A DNA stretch of 64,000 bases. It comes from Cricetomys ansorgei. Lineage: Eukaryota; Chordata; Mammalia; Rodentia; Nesomyidae. Where the stretch lies: assembly GCA_026225945.1 (NCBI GenBank), contig JAMJFZ010001228.1, positions 2,802,501 to 2,866,500 on the forward strand. Direction: 5' to 3'. Both the position numbers and the translations under genes were made by a program. A model generated the notes under the pieces. That model had not been told where the DNA came from. It saw only the letters and a list, made by a program, of their open reading frames with translations, and made no database searches. Shown piece by piece: positions 9,838 to 24,800 of this stretch; within the stretch, counting starts at the first letter, position 1; each line of letters starts with the position of its first letter.

Positions 9838-12800
9838 CTAAAGAAGAAAGGCAACAGTTAAAGCTTTGGAACTGAAAAAGAAACTTCAGAAATGCCCGCT
9901 ACCACATCTGATGCTGGGAGGTCAAGATGCAGTTAGTGGCAGAGGCAACAAACATCATGTTTCTGAAGACTAATACAAAAAGCTTTCTCTCTTAAAAAGA
10001 AACTTAGGAAAGAAAATGTAAGGCAGTGCTAACACATTCTATTATGAACTGCACCCAAACCGGAGTTTTCTACATTTAAATTAATTATAGACCATCAGTA
10101 AGTACTCTGGTTTTACCTGTGAACCTAAACATTTCCTTCCTCAAAATTAGTATTGAGAAATGATCTCATCAAGGATCCAGATGCATCTCTTTTTTCCTTA
10201 TACAACACAAATTTATTCTTTCAACAATTCCTGTCAAAATCTCTAAAAGCCAGGCCACCGGGGTGATTCTGTTTACTTAGTCAACCCGGCACTGTTGTTC
10301 TGTCTGTTAAGACAAGATCTCCCTCTGTAGCCCAAGCTGGCCCCAATCTCAAATCCTACCTACTGATCTTCCCAAGTTAGTAAGATTCTAGGAAAATACA
10401 GCCACATCCAGCTGCAAACAGTGTTCTTAAAACTCTGATGTGACCCCAGTGCTCAAAAGGCTGAGGCGAGAGGATCAGGAGTTTAGGACCAGCCAGGGTT
10501 ACATAGTGAGACTGTATCTCAAAAACAAAAACAAGGGTTGAGAGATGGCTTTGTTGGAGACAGTTTCCTCTAACCCACATGGAAATGCCAGGCAAGCCAA
10601 GAGCCTCTGCAATCCCAGTGGGGAAGACAGGAGGACCCCTGGGGCTGGCTGCCAGCTAGCCAGTCTAGTCAGATTGGTCTAGACTACCCAAACTGGCCAG
10701 CACTGGTAAAACACTCAAATTTGACATAGGCCTGTGGTCTCCCCTCATGCATGTGCACACACATGTAGATGCATGCAGACACAGACGAACAAATGAATGA
10801 ACACGCACACACAGGCTTTAAAAATCTTTGTGGGATAAAACATACCTCTGAATTCTGTGTTTTCTGCATATAAAGGCAAAAATTCTTCTGACTCCTACCA
10901 TCACAGGATCCCAATTATTATAATGGCATAGGAGAGTAACAATGAAAAATGAAAAAAATACAGGGATAGCGCCTGCAAAAAATAACCAAGAAAACTGCAC
11001 CTGAAACAAAAGATTAAAATCAAACCTCAAAATTATCATTAAGGCAATTTTTACCTTTAATACATATTAAAATACCAAGACAGACTAAATACTGACAATA
11101 AGTTATGAAGTATCATTATATAAAAAGATTTAGAATTTCAGTTTGCCATTCCACTTGCCTAAATAATCAATAGCAACACTAACTGCTCTAATAAAACAAA
11201 AAGATGGGCAAAAGAAAAGCAACGAAGGTATGCCAATATTTACTAGATACAGTGCCCAGAGAGCAGGAATCTTCACAAACAGATTTTCTGTCTCAGACAT
11301 CATGATGCCCATTTTCCCTGTAATGGTCACTCCCTGCTCATGAGCAGACTTTTCCTCAATTTCCTACACTATCTTCAAAATTTCACATTTGAAAATAAGT
11401 ACTATGTTACAACTGTGTTAATGACACAGTGTTACACTACAGTTCTTAGTGTTAAAACCAAGTGAAACCCTTAAAGACAACGTTTGCAGCCCTTTAATCA
11501 ACAGTTTGTAACAAGTTCTAATTACTTATATTTTTAAAGGATTAAGTATTAATTTTAATCATGTGCATGTGTGTACATCTCTGCTGGTGTCAGCAGGGGC
11601 CAGAAGAGGGCATTTTACCTCCTGACACTGGAATTACAGGTAATTGTGAGCTACCTGACATGGATGCTGGGATTTGAACTTGAATCCTCTGGAAGAACAA
11701 GTGCTCTTAAACACTGAGGCATCTCTCCAGACCCACAAATTCTAATTATAATGCTCAGACCTAGTTATTTCTCCATCTCAGCAGGTAAAGGCATTTGTAG
11801 CCCAGCCTGATGACAGGAGTTAATCCCTGGGACCCACACTGTGGAAGGAGAGATTAACTCCTAGGGGTTGTTCTCTGACCCTCACACACACAGCATGACA
11901 TAATGGGTGTGTGCACATACATGTGCACACACATACCCACACTCAAATGAAAAAAAAAAATGTTCAGAATTAACTTATGACCTAGTTAACAGGAGCAGGC
12001 AAGAGGCCAGGCTTCAACACTAAAGAGCCTTCTGTTACAACCAGTATGATTCTCTCATCTATCACTGATCAAGGTCTTCAAGAAACTGAAGATAATGAAA
12101 TACCATAAAGCTACTGGGGGAAAAACAATCCTTTGTGTTCAAAGTTACCTTTACTGTCTAGATTCCAGTAAAGATACAAAACAAATTTCCAAGCAGCCTT
12201 CACTGACTACTTAAGCTGATGAGGGACACAGAGGTGACCTGTTTTGCAAAAGGAACTAGCCACTCCTGTTTGCTAAATGAGGAAAAAGAAGTTGTTCTCT
12301 TCTGAGAGTTACAAAGAAAAATAAGGGACAAAAGAGATGGCTCAATAAAGGGCTTGACTCACAAGCATGAGCAACTAAATTTGATCCCCATAATCCTAAT
12401 AAAAATTCTGGGCAATCCCCAGAACCCTAATAAAAACCTCGGGCGAGGCGGTGCACACTTGAAATCCTAGCACTGGAGAGGTATGGACACAAGAATCTCT
12501 TGAGCCCACAGTCCAGTTAGTCTATGTAGAAAGCCCCAGGGACAGGGAGAGATTGTCTCTAAAATATTTGAACAGTAACTTAGGAATAACACCCAATGCT
12601 GACCTCTGGTCTCTACATGCACACATATACATGTGCACATATGAGCTCATTCAAACACACACATGCACAGAAAAGTAAAAGAGAGGTTTCAGCTGGAAAG
12701 CACGCACTGGCCCATTTAACATGACTATTAAAACAGAAAAGTTTCATGAGAATGGTGTGTTTGGTGAGGGCTTTCAAAGAAAAGACAAAAATGATCCTCT

Positions 12801-15800
12801 AACAATGTTTAACATACAGCCTGATTTGTACAGTGTGTACACACAGAGGCTAAGTGACCTGCCAAATATCCAGGAGTGAGTACTTATTAGGAGAAACTAA
12901 GAAGCCTGCATTTAGCTATCAAAGTATTGATAAATTGTTCATTTTTTGGAATGATTACCAGAATGTCTAGTAATCTAGAAATATCAGCGCAGAATTGTTC
13001 TGTAAAGATTTATTTATATGTGTGTGTGTGTGTGCCTGAGTGTATGCATGTGTACACCTGTTACAGGTGCTGGCAGAGGCCTGAAGAGGGTGTTGGATCT
13101 CCTGCAGCTGGAGTTACAGAAGCTGTAAGCAGCCTGAGAGAACTGAACCCAAGTCCTCTGTAAGAACAGTAAGTGCTCTTACCCACTGAGCCATCTCTCT
13201 AGCTCTACAGAATCATTTTTAAATAAAGAGCATTTTACCTTTATCCCTACACTACACATAGACCTAAAGAAAAACACACTAAATTTAAGGTTACTAGAAC
13301 ACACTATAATCTTTGGAGCTTTCAAATATTTCCCTTTTATATTAAGCTAACACACACATGTACGCCATAATTACTTATGACTTAAAATATTCAAATTCCA
13401 AATGCAGAGTAAGTGGCTGTTTCCCTAGAAGCAAAGGCACACCTCTCTCCTTTGCCATCCTTAGCAGCACTAAAGAAACGTTTCCACAGGGTGAGTTGGC
13501 ACATGCCTTTAATCCAAGCAGTTGGGAGACAGAGGCAGGCAGATTCCCTGTGATAGTGTGTTCCAGACCACCAAGGGTAATACAGTGAGACTATCTCAAG
13601 AGAAAGAAAAGAAAAGGATCTCCCAGCTCATTTCTCTAGGCTGCAGCCAGAGATGCCCCAGTGTTATTTCTGCACCAATATTTATCACTAGAATCTCCGT
13701 GTCCAGACCAGAACTTCATATAAGAGGGCAGGGACACCTCAGCTAAGTGTGACAGAAATGAGCATTCACCATGACACTGCATCATTCTCCTGGAGTCTTC
13801 TACAGCAGTGTTAGGCACAGTGTTAAACAACCACTGGAGCGGATCTGAGAAGCCAAGGGACACTTACTGCTGTGCTAGAGCACATCTCCTGTTGCATGGT
13901 CCTATACCAAAACCACTAAAGACAAAGCACCTACTCAAAAACTAGAAGCCCCATATAAATCCACTTCCCATAGCCTGGAAACTTGAGAGAATATATCAAA
14001 ATGTACATTACCTATTTCTTTGGTACTTTATATGCTATTTATTTATTTACTCATTTACTTATTGTAAATGCATGTGCATGTGTATACACATGGTATGGCC
14101 CATGAATGTAGAAGCCAGAGATCACCCATAGCTGTCTTTTCTTAGGTGCTATTTTTTGAAACAGAGTCACTTACTGGTCTGGAACTCTCCCTGTGGGCTA
14201 GACTGGCTGATCAGTGAGGCCCAGGATTCCTCCTGTCTCCACCTCCCCTGCACTGGGATTGGCAAGCATGTAATGCTACTCCCAACATTCTTATGTAGAT
14301 TATGGGGATCCAGCTCAGGTCCTTAAGTTTGTGGAATCACTCTACTGATAGAGCCACCTTCTCAGCCCCTACTGCTTATGTTTCTGTGTAGCAGAGACCC
14401 TTTTAGAGGGAGAAGCATCAAGCAGTACTCACATCTGCCTCCCTTATTATTTAAACACTTCCCTTAAGTGTCACTAGGCCTGCTTTGGTAATGTTCCTTA
14501 AGTATTTCATGAACAGACTGACTTACCTTTTGCATGCACATGTCGGCTATGATGGAGAGAGGTATTGTAAGGCTTAGTGCAAGTGTGCCTATCAACGATG
14601 AGGTAAGAAAGCAGCCCCTGAAAGAAAGGAAACATAACTTTTATATCAAAAATATTAAGCAATGCCAATGAACAAATTGAACCAAGATTTTCTATAAAAC
14701 ATGCCTGGAAGATCTCAAGTAGAACTGAAACCTGAAGATAGACAGAGATACAGAAAATAGTAAAGTTACTAAAATGACTCCAACGTCTGTCCTCAAGTAT
14801 TGAAAATATAAACACGGAAGCATAAAGTGTTCTGCTGTGCTTTATACTATTTTTAGATCTGCTTGCATATATTACTCAACTTTGGATATATAGTTTATAT
14901 TCCATTAATTAAAAAAAATATTGAGCACAGTTTTTAATTTTGTGATGATGCCTAACAAAACCATGTTATCTTTCTTTAGATTAAAGAAAAATTTTTAAAT
15001 TATGTGTATATGTGTGGGTTTGTACATGTGAATGCAGTGTCCTTAGGGAGCAGAAGAGGATGTGGGATCCCTCTGAAGCTGGGGTTACAGGCAGCTGTGA
15101 GCTTCCCAACATGGGCGCTGGGAACTGAAGTCAGGTCCTCTGCAAGACCAGCAAGTACTCATGCTGCAACTCAGCAAGCAACATGGAGAATTGAAATCAC
15201 ACACAAACTTTAAGAAACAGATAAGTTTGTACCACAAGGCCCAGCTGTTTTAAAACATCAATCTGACAGAAACAGTGCTGAATATAAAACTATGATGGAA
15301 GTCTCACAAACTCCATATGGGGTACTGTATTCAAACTCATTCTAAACATATGGTCAATAAATGAGAAAAAATGTAACATATTATAGTATGCTAGCATCCC
15401 AACTTAATCCATTCATGACTTCCATATCTGGCTCAATCATTTGTAAAGTTCTGAAATAAACACAGCAACAACAACAAAAGTCTGTGAACAACCGAATATT
15501 CCCACGCCCCCTAAGCAATACTCCTGGAGGCCCACTAAGAATCATGAATTCACACTTGGCACTCACATCTCATATGTTTGGGTGTCCATTAGTCCATGGC
15601 TACTTTCATTTATAAAACACTATTGTTTATATGCTTGTATGTACATTTTAATGGGTGTGTGTGTGTGTGCACGTGTGCGTGTACTCAGGTGTATGTATGC
15701 ATGTGTACATGAGTAGACCAGGGGTCAACCTCCAGTGTCTGTTTCATTCTTCACCTTATTTTCGAGACCAGTTATGTCACTGAACCTAGAGCTCACTGAT

Positions 15801-18800
15801 TCACGTAGGCTAGCTGGCAAGTGAGCTCCATGGCTCTTCCAATCTCAGAGCTCCCAGGGTTGGTGCTACAGATGCATGCCACCCTGCCTGGAGATGCAAA
15901 GTCAGATTCTCATGTTTGTGCAGCAGGAACTTTCTCAGCTGAGCTGTCACCCCAGTTCCCAACACTATACTTTAAAAAAAAACTCTTTTATTTTTTTTTG
16001 ACAAATTCTACATGTAAACCAACACCTTGAAAGCATTTTTACAATACACAATCTGTATTGGCCTAGTTAGCTTCAGCTGTCAACTTAACAGAGCCTAGAG
16101 TCAGTCATCTGAGGGAGTGTCAATGGAGGGATCCAATTGGCCTGTGTCATATCTGTTAAGAGATTGTCCTAATTGTCCTAATATGGGGGGCCTGCCCTAA
16201 CTTCTCTCAATGAGGGACTGTGATCTGGAAGTGTGAGCCAAGTTAGCACTCTCCTCCAAGTCACTTTTGGTCAGAGTGTTTATGATAGCAGCAGAGAGGA
16301 AGCCAGAAGAGTATTCATTCACATATCTGTATTCACTCATTTATTAAACACACGAGCTTCTTTCTATGTGTCCTCTTTGCAATGTACCTGCAAACGTTAA
16401 AATCAAAGTCCCTGTTCACATTCAATTTCAAGTATCTATGTGTAAGGGAAGCACAAAGAAGGGACCATCAGAACTCAGAAGACACAGAAATGTCTAAACT
16501 ACTCAAAAGTCAACAAACTGGCAATGAATGAACTGCAGGAGAAATAACAGAACCTACCATAACCACAGAAACTCGGAAAGCACTGTTCCGATGAGGCCGT
16601 TGATAACGATACACAGTAGTACCACTTTGTTGGGAAACTCGAAGTCCTCAAAGCCAGTATAATGAAGTAAAAAGAACCCGGGCCATAAGAGCAGCAGATT
16701 AAAGAGACCTACGAAACCTGAGTATAAAAAAGACACAGGTTAAAATCAAGTGTTAGATGATCCCCTGCCTGGAGAGCCAACTCAGATCTTCGTGCTTGTG
16801 CAGCAAGGACTGTATCTACTGAACTTGATCTACTTTATCTACCCTAGCCCATAATATGGTACTTTTTTAAAAATATCTTTTACTTTTTGATGATCTGTTT
16901 TTGACAATAGATGTTAAACTGTTAAAATCAACTTTCCTAAAGTAATACTATTAAAAACATGAGATCTCACAAAAGGCTTCAGTGGGTGACTTAACTGGAA
17001 CTTGTGTTAGTTGGTTTGAAGATCAGTTCTACGAACAGCTCAATACCAGGAAAAAACAATGTCAAGTACCTGGTGACTGTCAACTGTGGTTTGGTTGGGG
17101 AGAAGGCTCAGCCAGTAAAGTTGCCGCACAAACATGAGTGCAATCCTCAGCACCCAGGTGGTGCTCACTTGTACTCTCAACTCTGGGGATATGCAGACAT
17201 GGTCTCCAGGACTCACTGGCCAGTTAGTCTGGTTGAATCCTGAGCTCCAGGTTCAACAGGAGAACTTGAAATCCATAATATTTACAAAAAAATCATATGG
17301 AGGAGGAAAATTGCCTCCATGTTCTCTCCAAAAATAACTTATGAATTTATAATTATCAAGGTTAAAATATACTTGCCAAAGAACATTGGAATGTCCAACT
17401 TGTCTTCTCTGTCTACCTTTCTCTTGATCATCACAATGTAGACAGCATAGAGGATGGCTCCAGCAAGGGACCAAATGGAACCTGTGAAAACCAACACAGG
17501 AGCTAAACTCTTGTATCCATTTATGAGCTCATTAAACATAAACAAACATGAAGAAGAGTAGCTAACTCATTGTATCCAGATCCTCCTGTAGGATAGGAAG
17601 GAACTGAATGGATAAACAAATATGTGTAAAAGCATTTGCCTTGCCCACCTAACCAAACACCCACACAAATTATAACCATGAAAGTCAGATAAGTAGCATT
17701 TTGGCTTTAATTTTGAAACATACTCTTCCTTTTTTTCTCTACACAAACCATTTTGACACAGGCGATTGCACAATGTAACAAATATTTCTCTCCATCTCTA
17801 AGCCATTGCTTAATCTTGTTCTTCCAACCCTTTGGATTTATAAATTCTCTACCACCACATCGATAAGGTCACACCTCTTCCACCCTGCATCCTCTTCCTA
17901 TTCTTCTAAATTTCCCACTGATTTGTCTTTTGTTTTAGACAATGGAACATTTACTAATATTAAATATGGTAATATTTAATGGTAATTTATTTATGGTAAT
18001 ATGGGTCAGGGAGATGGCCCAGTGGATAAAGTGCTTGCCACACAAGTATGAGAACATGAGTTTGAATCCTCATGACCCACATCAAGCCAGTCATGGAAGT
18101 ACATGCATGTCTAATCCCAGCACTCCTGCAATGAGATGGGAGGCAGAGACAAGAGAATCCCAGGAAGCTTACAAGCCAGCAGCCAGGCATAAACAAAAGA
18201 CCCTGTCTCAAACAAGGTGGGAATCAAGGACCAAAACTTGAGGTTGTCTCTGACATTCACACAAGCATTTGTCACACATGCGCCTATACTAGCACAATTA
18301 TACACACACACACTGTAAATCCACACAAATAAAAAGTGTCATGAATTATATCTTATTTTAAACCAAGAACGTTTTGAAAACTACAAATACAAAATGCATG
18401 CTTATAATTGGTCATAAAAATGTGCAATATAATGCAAAGTTCACAGTGTATGAATGATTACTACTTATTGTCTTCATTAACTCATGCTCAATGACTCTTA
18501 AGTAAGCCTTCAAAAACAATGTGCCAAGTGACCATACTCAATGCTTTAATCTATTCAAAAGAACAATATTTACTAGGTCTATTTCTATTACTATCAAAAT
18601 TTGTAAAGCCTATCAACAAAATCTTGTACTCACAAAGGAAATATATATTGTGTTTTATATATACAAAGTGGCTCTGGGTAAAAAAGAGACAATGTAGGTC
18701 AAAGCACAGTTGACTAGACAGTAACCAGGTAGAGTTTGGAAAGCATTGGTATATTCTATGAACTTTGAAAATTGTTTTTGCTAAATCTAGGCAGTAGATC

Positions 18801-21800
18801 AAAATTAAATGTTCACTATAATAGTAACTGCTAAGCAAGGAACAAGCGAGGATGAGAAAATTAGTGGGTAAAAGTATTACAACAGGATATTTCTATAACT
18901 GAAGTATCTCCCCACAAGATGCTTGCTACTTCGACAATTAGTCACCTCACCCTGGAGCACCCTGGCAAACACTACTTTAATACTGACATTACTAGTAATA
19001 GGTAAAAGCAATGTCATGGGTCTTCAGAGGAAATGTACATACACCAATGAGATCAGGAAATATTATTGTCATGGTATTATTACCAATTTGTACAACATTA
19101 ATTTAACTAGAAAGAATTCTAGACAAAGCCCAACTCAAATGGAGAAACAGTGTACAAGATAAATGAGCTAATCCTTCGAAAGTGTCAAAGTCATGAAAGA
19201 CAAGTAAGATTCCATTAGGGCTCCAGATGAAAGGACATTAGGGGAACAAGACAACTAAGTGCAAATCAATAAAAAGATTCCAGGCCACTAAAACAACACT
19301 ATGGAAAAGGTGGGCTACATTAAGGATGGGTCTATAATCCACACTACCAAAATTAAGTGTTCACTGTAGTAGTAACTGCTCATGTAAGAAACAAGAGTAG
19401 GTGAGAAAATTAGTAGGTAATGTTAATTCCTAATTTTTGTAATTGCTCTGTAGTGCAGAGGAATAGCCCTATGTGAAAGCTAGGGTCTATATTCCAGGGG
19501 TCAACACTCAGAAGCCTGTGGGGTCTGGATGGAATATAGACATACTTTTAATCCCAGTATTCAGAAGGCAGTGGTTATCCATGCCTTTGATCCCTAAGAA
19601 AAACATAATGTAGAAGCAGATACAGGAAGCAGAGCTCAGGAGTCAGTGTCACACAGGAAGTGACGACTGAGAGAGCCAGAGCAAATGAATGAAAAAATGA
19701 CTAATCAGAGGAAGAGTTAGCAGAGTGAATCAGAGTGAGGACAGGCCCCACTCTCACGATATATAAGGTAGTCTCTCAGCTCAGAGTTACAGTCAGAGAG
19801 TTAGAGTCAGTTACAGAAGAGTCAGTTACAGCATAGTCAGTTACAGAGGCAGTATGAGACAGGTGAGAGACAAAACCTTTAGACAATGAGGCGGGCTGAC
19901 TGAGGCAGGATGGAGCAGTGAAAGTTCAAGGAGACACACAGAGACACAGAGGCAGCTCAGAAGAAGTCAATATCAGATGGGAAGAGTGAGTCACTTTGAA
20001 GCCAAGCACCTTGGAGAAGAGTTTGAGCCAGAACAAGAGTGAGTTGAACGAGAAGAGTAAGAAGAGTTCAGAAGGAGCTAGTCAGAGTGGCTCAGTCAGC
20101 AGTAGGTCTCAGAGGTTTATTAGATTGTATAGAGGCTGACGGTAAAGTCTTCCCACTCAAAGATCAAGAGTAGATTGCAAAGAGGCGAAAATGCTTTAGG
20201 GCTCCAGAGATCTGGGCTAGAGCTGGTGATTTAGACAAAAGAATAAACCACTTTTGCCCAGAATCAACATCTTCACTGTAGCTATGTAAGTTAACGTCTG
20301 AAGAATTTGAGTGACGGTCATATAAGAATTCCATTAACAGCTCTTTTTTCCCTTATCACTTCCAAAGGAAAATTTAAATTAAAAAAAATAAAAATAAAAA
20401 TAAATAAATAAATAAATAAATAAGACACTGTTACCAGGCCAACAAGGTGGCTCAAAAAGTAAAGAGGTGCTTGCTTACAAACCTGAAAACCTGACCCATG
20501 GGACCCATGGTGAAAGGAAAGACTTGATTCTTACAGGTTGTCCTCTGACCTCCACACATAAGATGTGTCACATGCACACTCACACACATGCATGAGCACT
20601 GAGTGCACACACACAGGTCACATGCACACACGTATATAAATGTAGTAAGTGCCTGTTGGTGCCATACTGTGTGTGCATGTACCTGCATGTACTACAGAAA
20701 ACACAAAGCTTGTTGGAATGCCCCAGCAGAGTGCAGTAGGGTTCTTACCTATTGTGTCTCTTCCAGCAGACTTTCCAGATCCAGACAGGTTCACCAGGAC
20801 CACGCCTGCAATGCTGCGAGAGTAACACTCATTACTGATGGGCAAAATAATAAGCTCCTAAAGGACTAATCGCCTAGATAGAAACGAAGGACTCATCTTA
20901 ACTTTGGGTAAAACTGTCTGAGAACTGAGTGACTTCACTGATGAGCTCATCACGAGCTCGCCAGCACAGTACAGTGTAGTGCTGCACTGACACTTAATCA
21001 TCAAAAACTCCCATCAATGATTTATAGAGAAGGAATTCTTACTGTCAACCCATTTCACATGGGAAATCTGAGGCATGAGGAGGTGAAGTAACTTGACTAA
21101 GACCACATGGCAGCGTTGGAACACAGGCAGCCTGATCCCAAAGACCATCATGCTTACATGGTGCTATCTTTAAATTATGGAAGAAGAAAACTTGTCATCT
21201 TTTTGCCAAAAAAACTTCAAAAAACTTGGGCAAATTTGAGGAGCAGTATGGATAAAGAATATTTTTTTCCCTTATTGAACAACATGCTTAGGAATACTCC
21301 TTCCATGGGATCCTCCTACTCTCTAGTGTCAGCACTGGGTTTCTTGCTATGATCATTGCTTGGATTAGAGTCAGCTATTGTTTACCGAGTTCCCACAACA
21401 TAATAGAAACTATTTCATTTCCATTCAGAGGATGATCCCATGATGGTGCCTAAACATACTGAGCACATGTTGTTCTTTGAAACAGTTTGACCCCATCCAT
21501 CCGCATAGCAGTCCTGTGAGACAAATTCTACTGTGGTCTCCAATTTACAGATGTGAAAACAGGCAGAAAGGTTTTTAAAACAAAAACAAAAACAAATGTG
21601 CACGATCTCAAAACTAGTAATAGAGGTGGAACTAGATCACAGATGGTAGAATGAGATTTCCGAGCTCATCAGATTTCTCTCAGTGCTGTAGCTACATCAA
21701 ATTCTATGCATGATCACAAAAACTCAATCTCATTGTTTAAAGCCAGTTCAAACAAAGTAAGTATTAATAATGTTTACTAGGGTATTCTTTAGAGTAAAAT

Positions 21801-24800
21801 TACAGAAAAGATTTTAAATATCAATTATCCTAAACTACAGCTCAAACTTCATTTCTTTAAAGAACAAAAAGTAACTACTTGAGATTTGTGGACCATGTGG
21901 TTTTTCTTACAACTCTGCTAGCACACAGCAGGCACAGATAAGCAAATAAATGAAAATGACTGTGTTCCAATAAAAAACTATTTATAAAACCTGGCAAGCA
22001 GCTGACCTTAGTTTCCTAATCCCCATTCTTTCTTTTTCTTTTTTGATTTTTTGAGACAGGGTTTCTCTGTGTGTAGTTCTGACTGTCCTGGAACTCACTC
22101 TGTCTACCAGGCTGGCCTTTAAGTCAGACATAATCTGCCTCTGCCTCCAAGAGCTGGGATTAAAGGCATGAGCCACCGCCACCCAGCTCCTAATCCCCAT
22201 CCCTAATCTACTTTAATAAGAAGTAACAGTCTGTTGACGCATTTGCAAGGTCAACACTTTATATCCATCCCCTTCTTTATCACACCTGTCTTTATTACAT
22301 GGTACTAAGAAAAGTTAAAAATTAGCATATATTTCAGGTAAAATTTAATAAAACCTCATTTACTTCCTCAATGCAAATGTATTATATTTATATTTCCAAA
22401 ATGCAAAAATATGTGTGGTTAAAACACTAGTCAAGCATACAAAAGAATATAACCCTGGTAGTTATGAAGACTTAATGCAAATTAGTTGGGTCAACCAGAG
22501 TATCACTGAAACAACCATGGTCGGCTTTCCCTGTGTCTAAAAGTTGTAGTATAGAACATAGTAAGAGGGATTGGGCTTCCAGGGTTGCCAAATGCAAGTC
22601 CCTCAGATACTTCACAGACATTGTTTCAAACTTTTCAAGAGCGTGGAACAGACAGTTACAGTCTTTTCAACTAGAGCAGGGTTTGGGGGAAGCAACAGAA
22701 CAATTATCCAGTCTCAGCTACTACAGCTAAAAAAGTCTCATTATCGAGTGCTTCTGTTACCTTCCTTGAGCTCTCATTTTCCAAAAGTAGCAGTTTTGTC
22801 AAACTAAAGCATCTCCTTTGAGTATTGTCTATGGGAAAGCCCTCTGCTAGTACATGAAGCCAGGGTTCAGCCTTTAAAGGTTTACAGCCCAGCAGAGAAG
22901 AGAAACACAGTAACATGAGAGACTGAAATGTAGTTATTGAGTGTCACTGCTGTGCCCTCAGATAAAATTGCCAAATGAATTAAACAGAGAGTAAGTGAAA
23001 GATCACTGCAGGCTAAGATAACTAAAGACCTAATTCAATTTCTAGACGAAAGGGACAAATTGAAGCCAACATGAAAGGGGAACTTGTGCCAGGAAAAGGA
23101 GGTAAGACAACCAGAAAATTCTGATGATTATGTTGGCACATTACTGTTAAGTGTGAAAGTCAGTTCAATACTTGGTAATTTTGTAGTCAGTGAGAACCAA
23201 TGAATGGGAACCATAGATGTCCAGGGATCTTTCCCTCCAGTTACCCTAATGTAGCACAGGGCTAAACAGCATCATGTTCACGAAAATTCTTCTTCAGCCT
23301 CATCTTTCTTTGCTTATGTACTATAGCATAAATTAAATTGTTTCAACATCCTATTTTAAAGACTTTATTATTTATGTTTGTGCCTACATAGGTGTATGTG
23401 TGCATTTTTATACAGGTGCATGCTTGTTGGCAATGAGACACCAGAAGAAGGTACTAGATCTGTCAGAGAAGATGTCATAGACTTTGTGGAATGGCCAGTT
23501 TGTTGCATGAATGCTTAAACCTGAATCCAAGTCTTCATGATTGCCCAAGCAAGCTCTCTTAACTGCTGAGCCATCTCTCCAGTCCTAATATGCTTCGGAG
23601 GAGAGTAAGTTAGCATGTGTTATAGTCTTACCTTAAAATTACAGCTAATAGTTTAGAGAGAGTAAATCTGTCTCCACTGTTGCTCGGAAATACAGCTGCG
23701 AGGATTAAAGTAAAAAGTCCTAGAGGGAGAAGGAAAAGGACAGGAGAAGCTGGTAAGTTTACATGCTACTCACATTCCTCACCACCGATACCAAGGGTGA
23801 CATGAGTAAGTCACATACCTAACTTTCAAGCTAATTGTTTCATTACTTTCCAACAACTAACACTTCATTTACTAAATGTTCAAAGGTCAGATTAAGAACC
23901 GCCTCTACACTAAGCCACATCTATTCATTCCAACAGTACAGATTAAGGGTAGGCCTACTTATTTTTATACTAGTATTAAGTTGAGCCTGCAGAGTAACAC
24001 TGTGACCTCATCACAGTCATGCTTGTGTTCTAAGGTTATTTCTACAGCTTCAAAAATACTTCTTTTACCTCCCAAATTTGGAAGGTGAGTCAATGTTAAA
24101 AATAAAACACCTACTAGAGCGCAAATTTTAGATATGAAATAAGCAGCAGCATTTAGCCAAAAGGATCTAGAAAAAGATCTCTGAAATGTGCAGGCTAAGG
24201 CTACCATAAAGTGAGGATAGGCTCAGAAAACCTTAATACACTGCAGAATAAAAACCACAGAGTCAGGCGTGGTGGTGCACGCCTTTAATCCCAGCACTTG
24301 CGAGGTAGAAGCAGGGGGATCTCTGAGTTTGTGGCCAGCCTAGCCAGGGCCACATAGAGAAACCATGCCTTAAAACAGGCAAACAAACAAAGGCCACAGG
24401 GAGCCAAGCCAGAGTGTGTGCCCCGTGAGCACAGACCTAGAAAATGTTCATGTATTGCAGAATAAAAACGACAAGAGCGCCAAAGGTATACTCGTGGGAG
24501 AATGAGTGCCCAGCACGCACAAGCTCAGGTTTGATCCCCAGCACTGAACAAAAAGAACAACAGCTGAAAAAAGAACTATAAAGTACTTGAGGGAACACTT
24601 GAGGGATGCAGTAAACTGCATCCATGTAAACACAGTTGTGCATGCATGCAATCCCGCTTGGAAGATAAGCACTGGCAGAAGCATCTCCTGGTCTTGGTAA
24701 AATAGCCAGAGCTAAATAGTAAGAGTCTCAGTAACAACCTCCTCCCCCTGCCAAAAAAAAATTAGTGTAATATACTAATGTACAATAGAACTAAAAACTT

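Noticed and set aside
9500..9875. Long open frames in several phases around the GGAA array
   Set aside because: They encode EGRK- or LPSF-type simple repeats and are products of the microsatellite.
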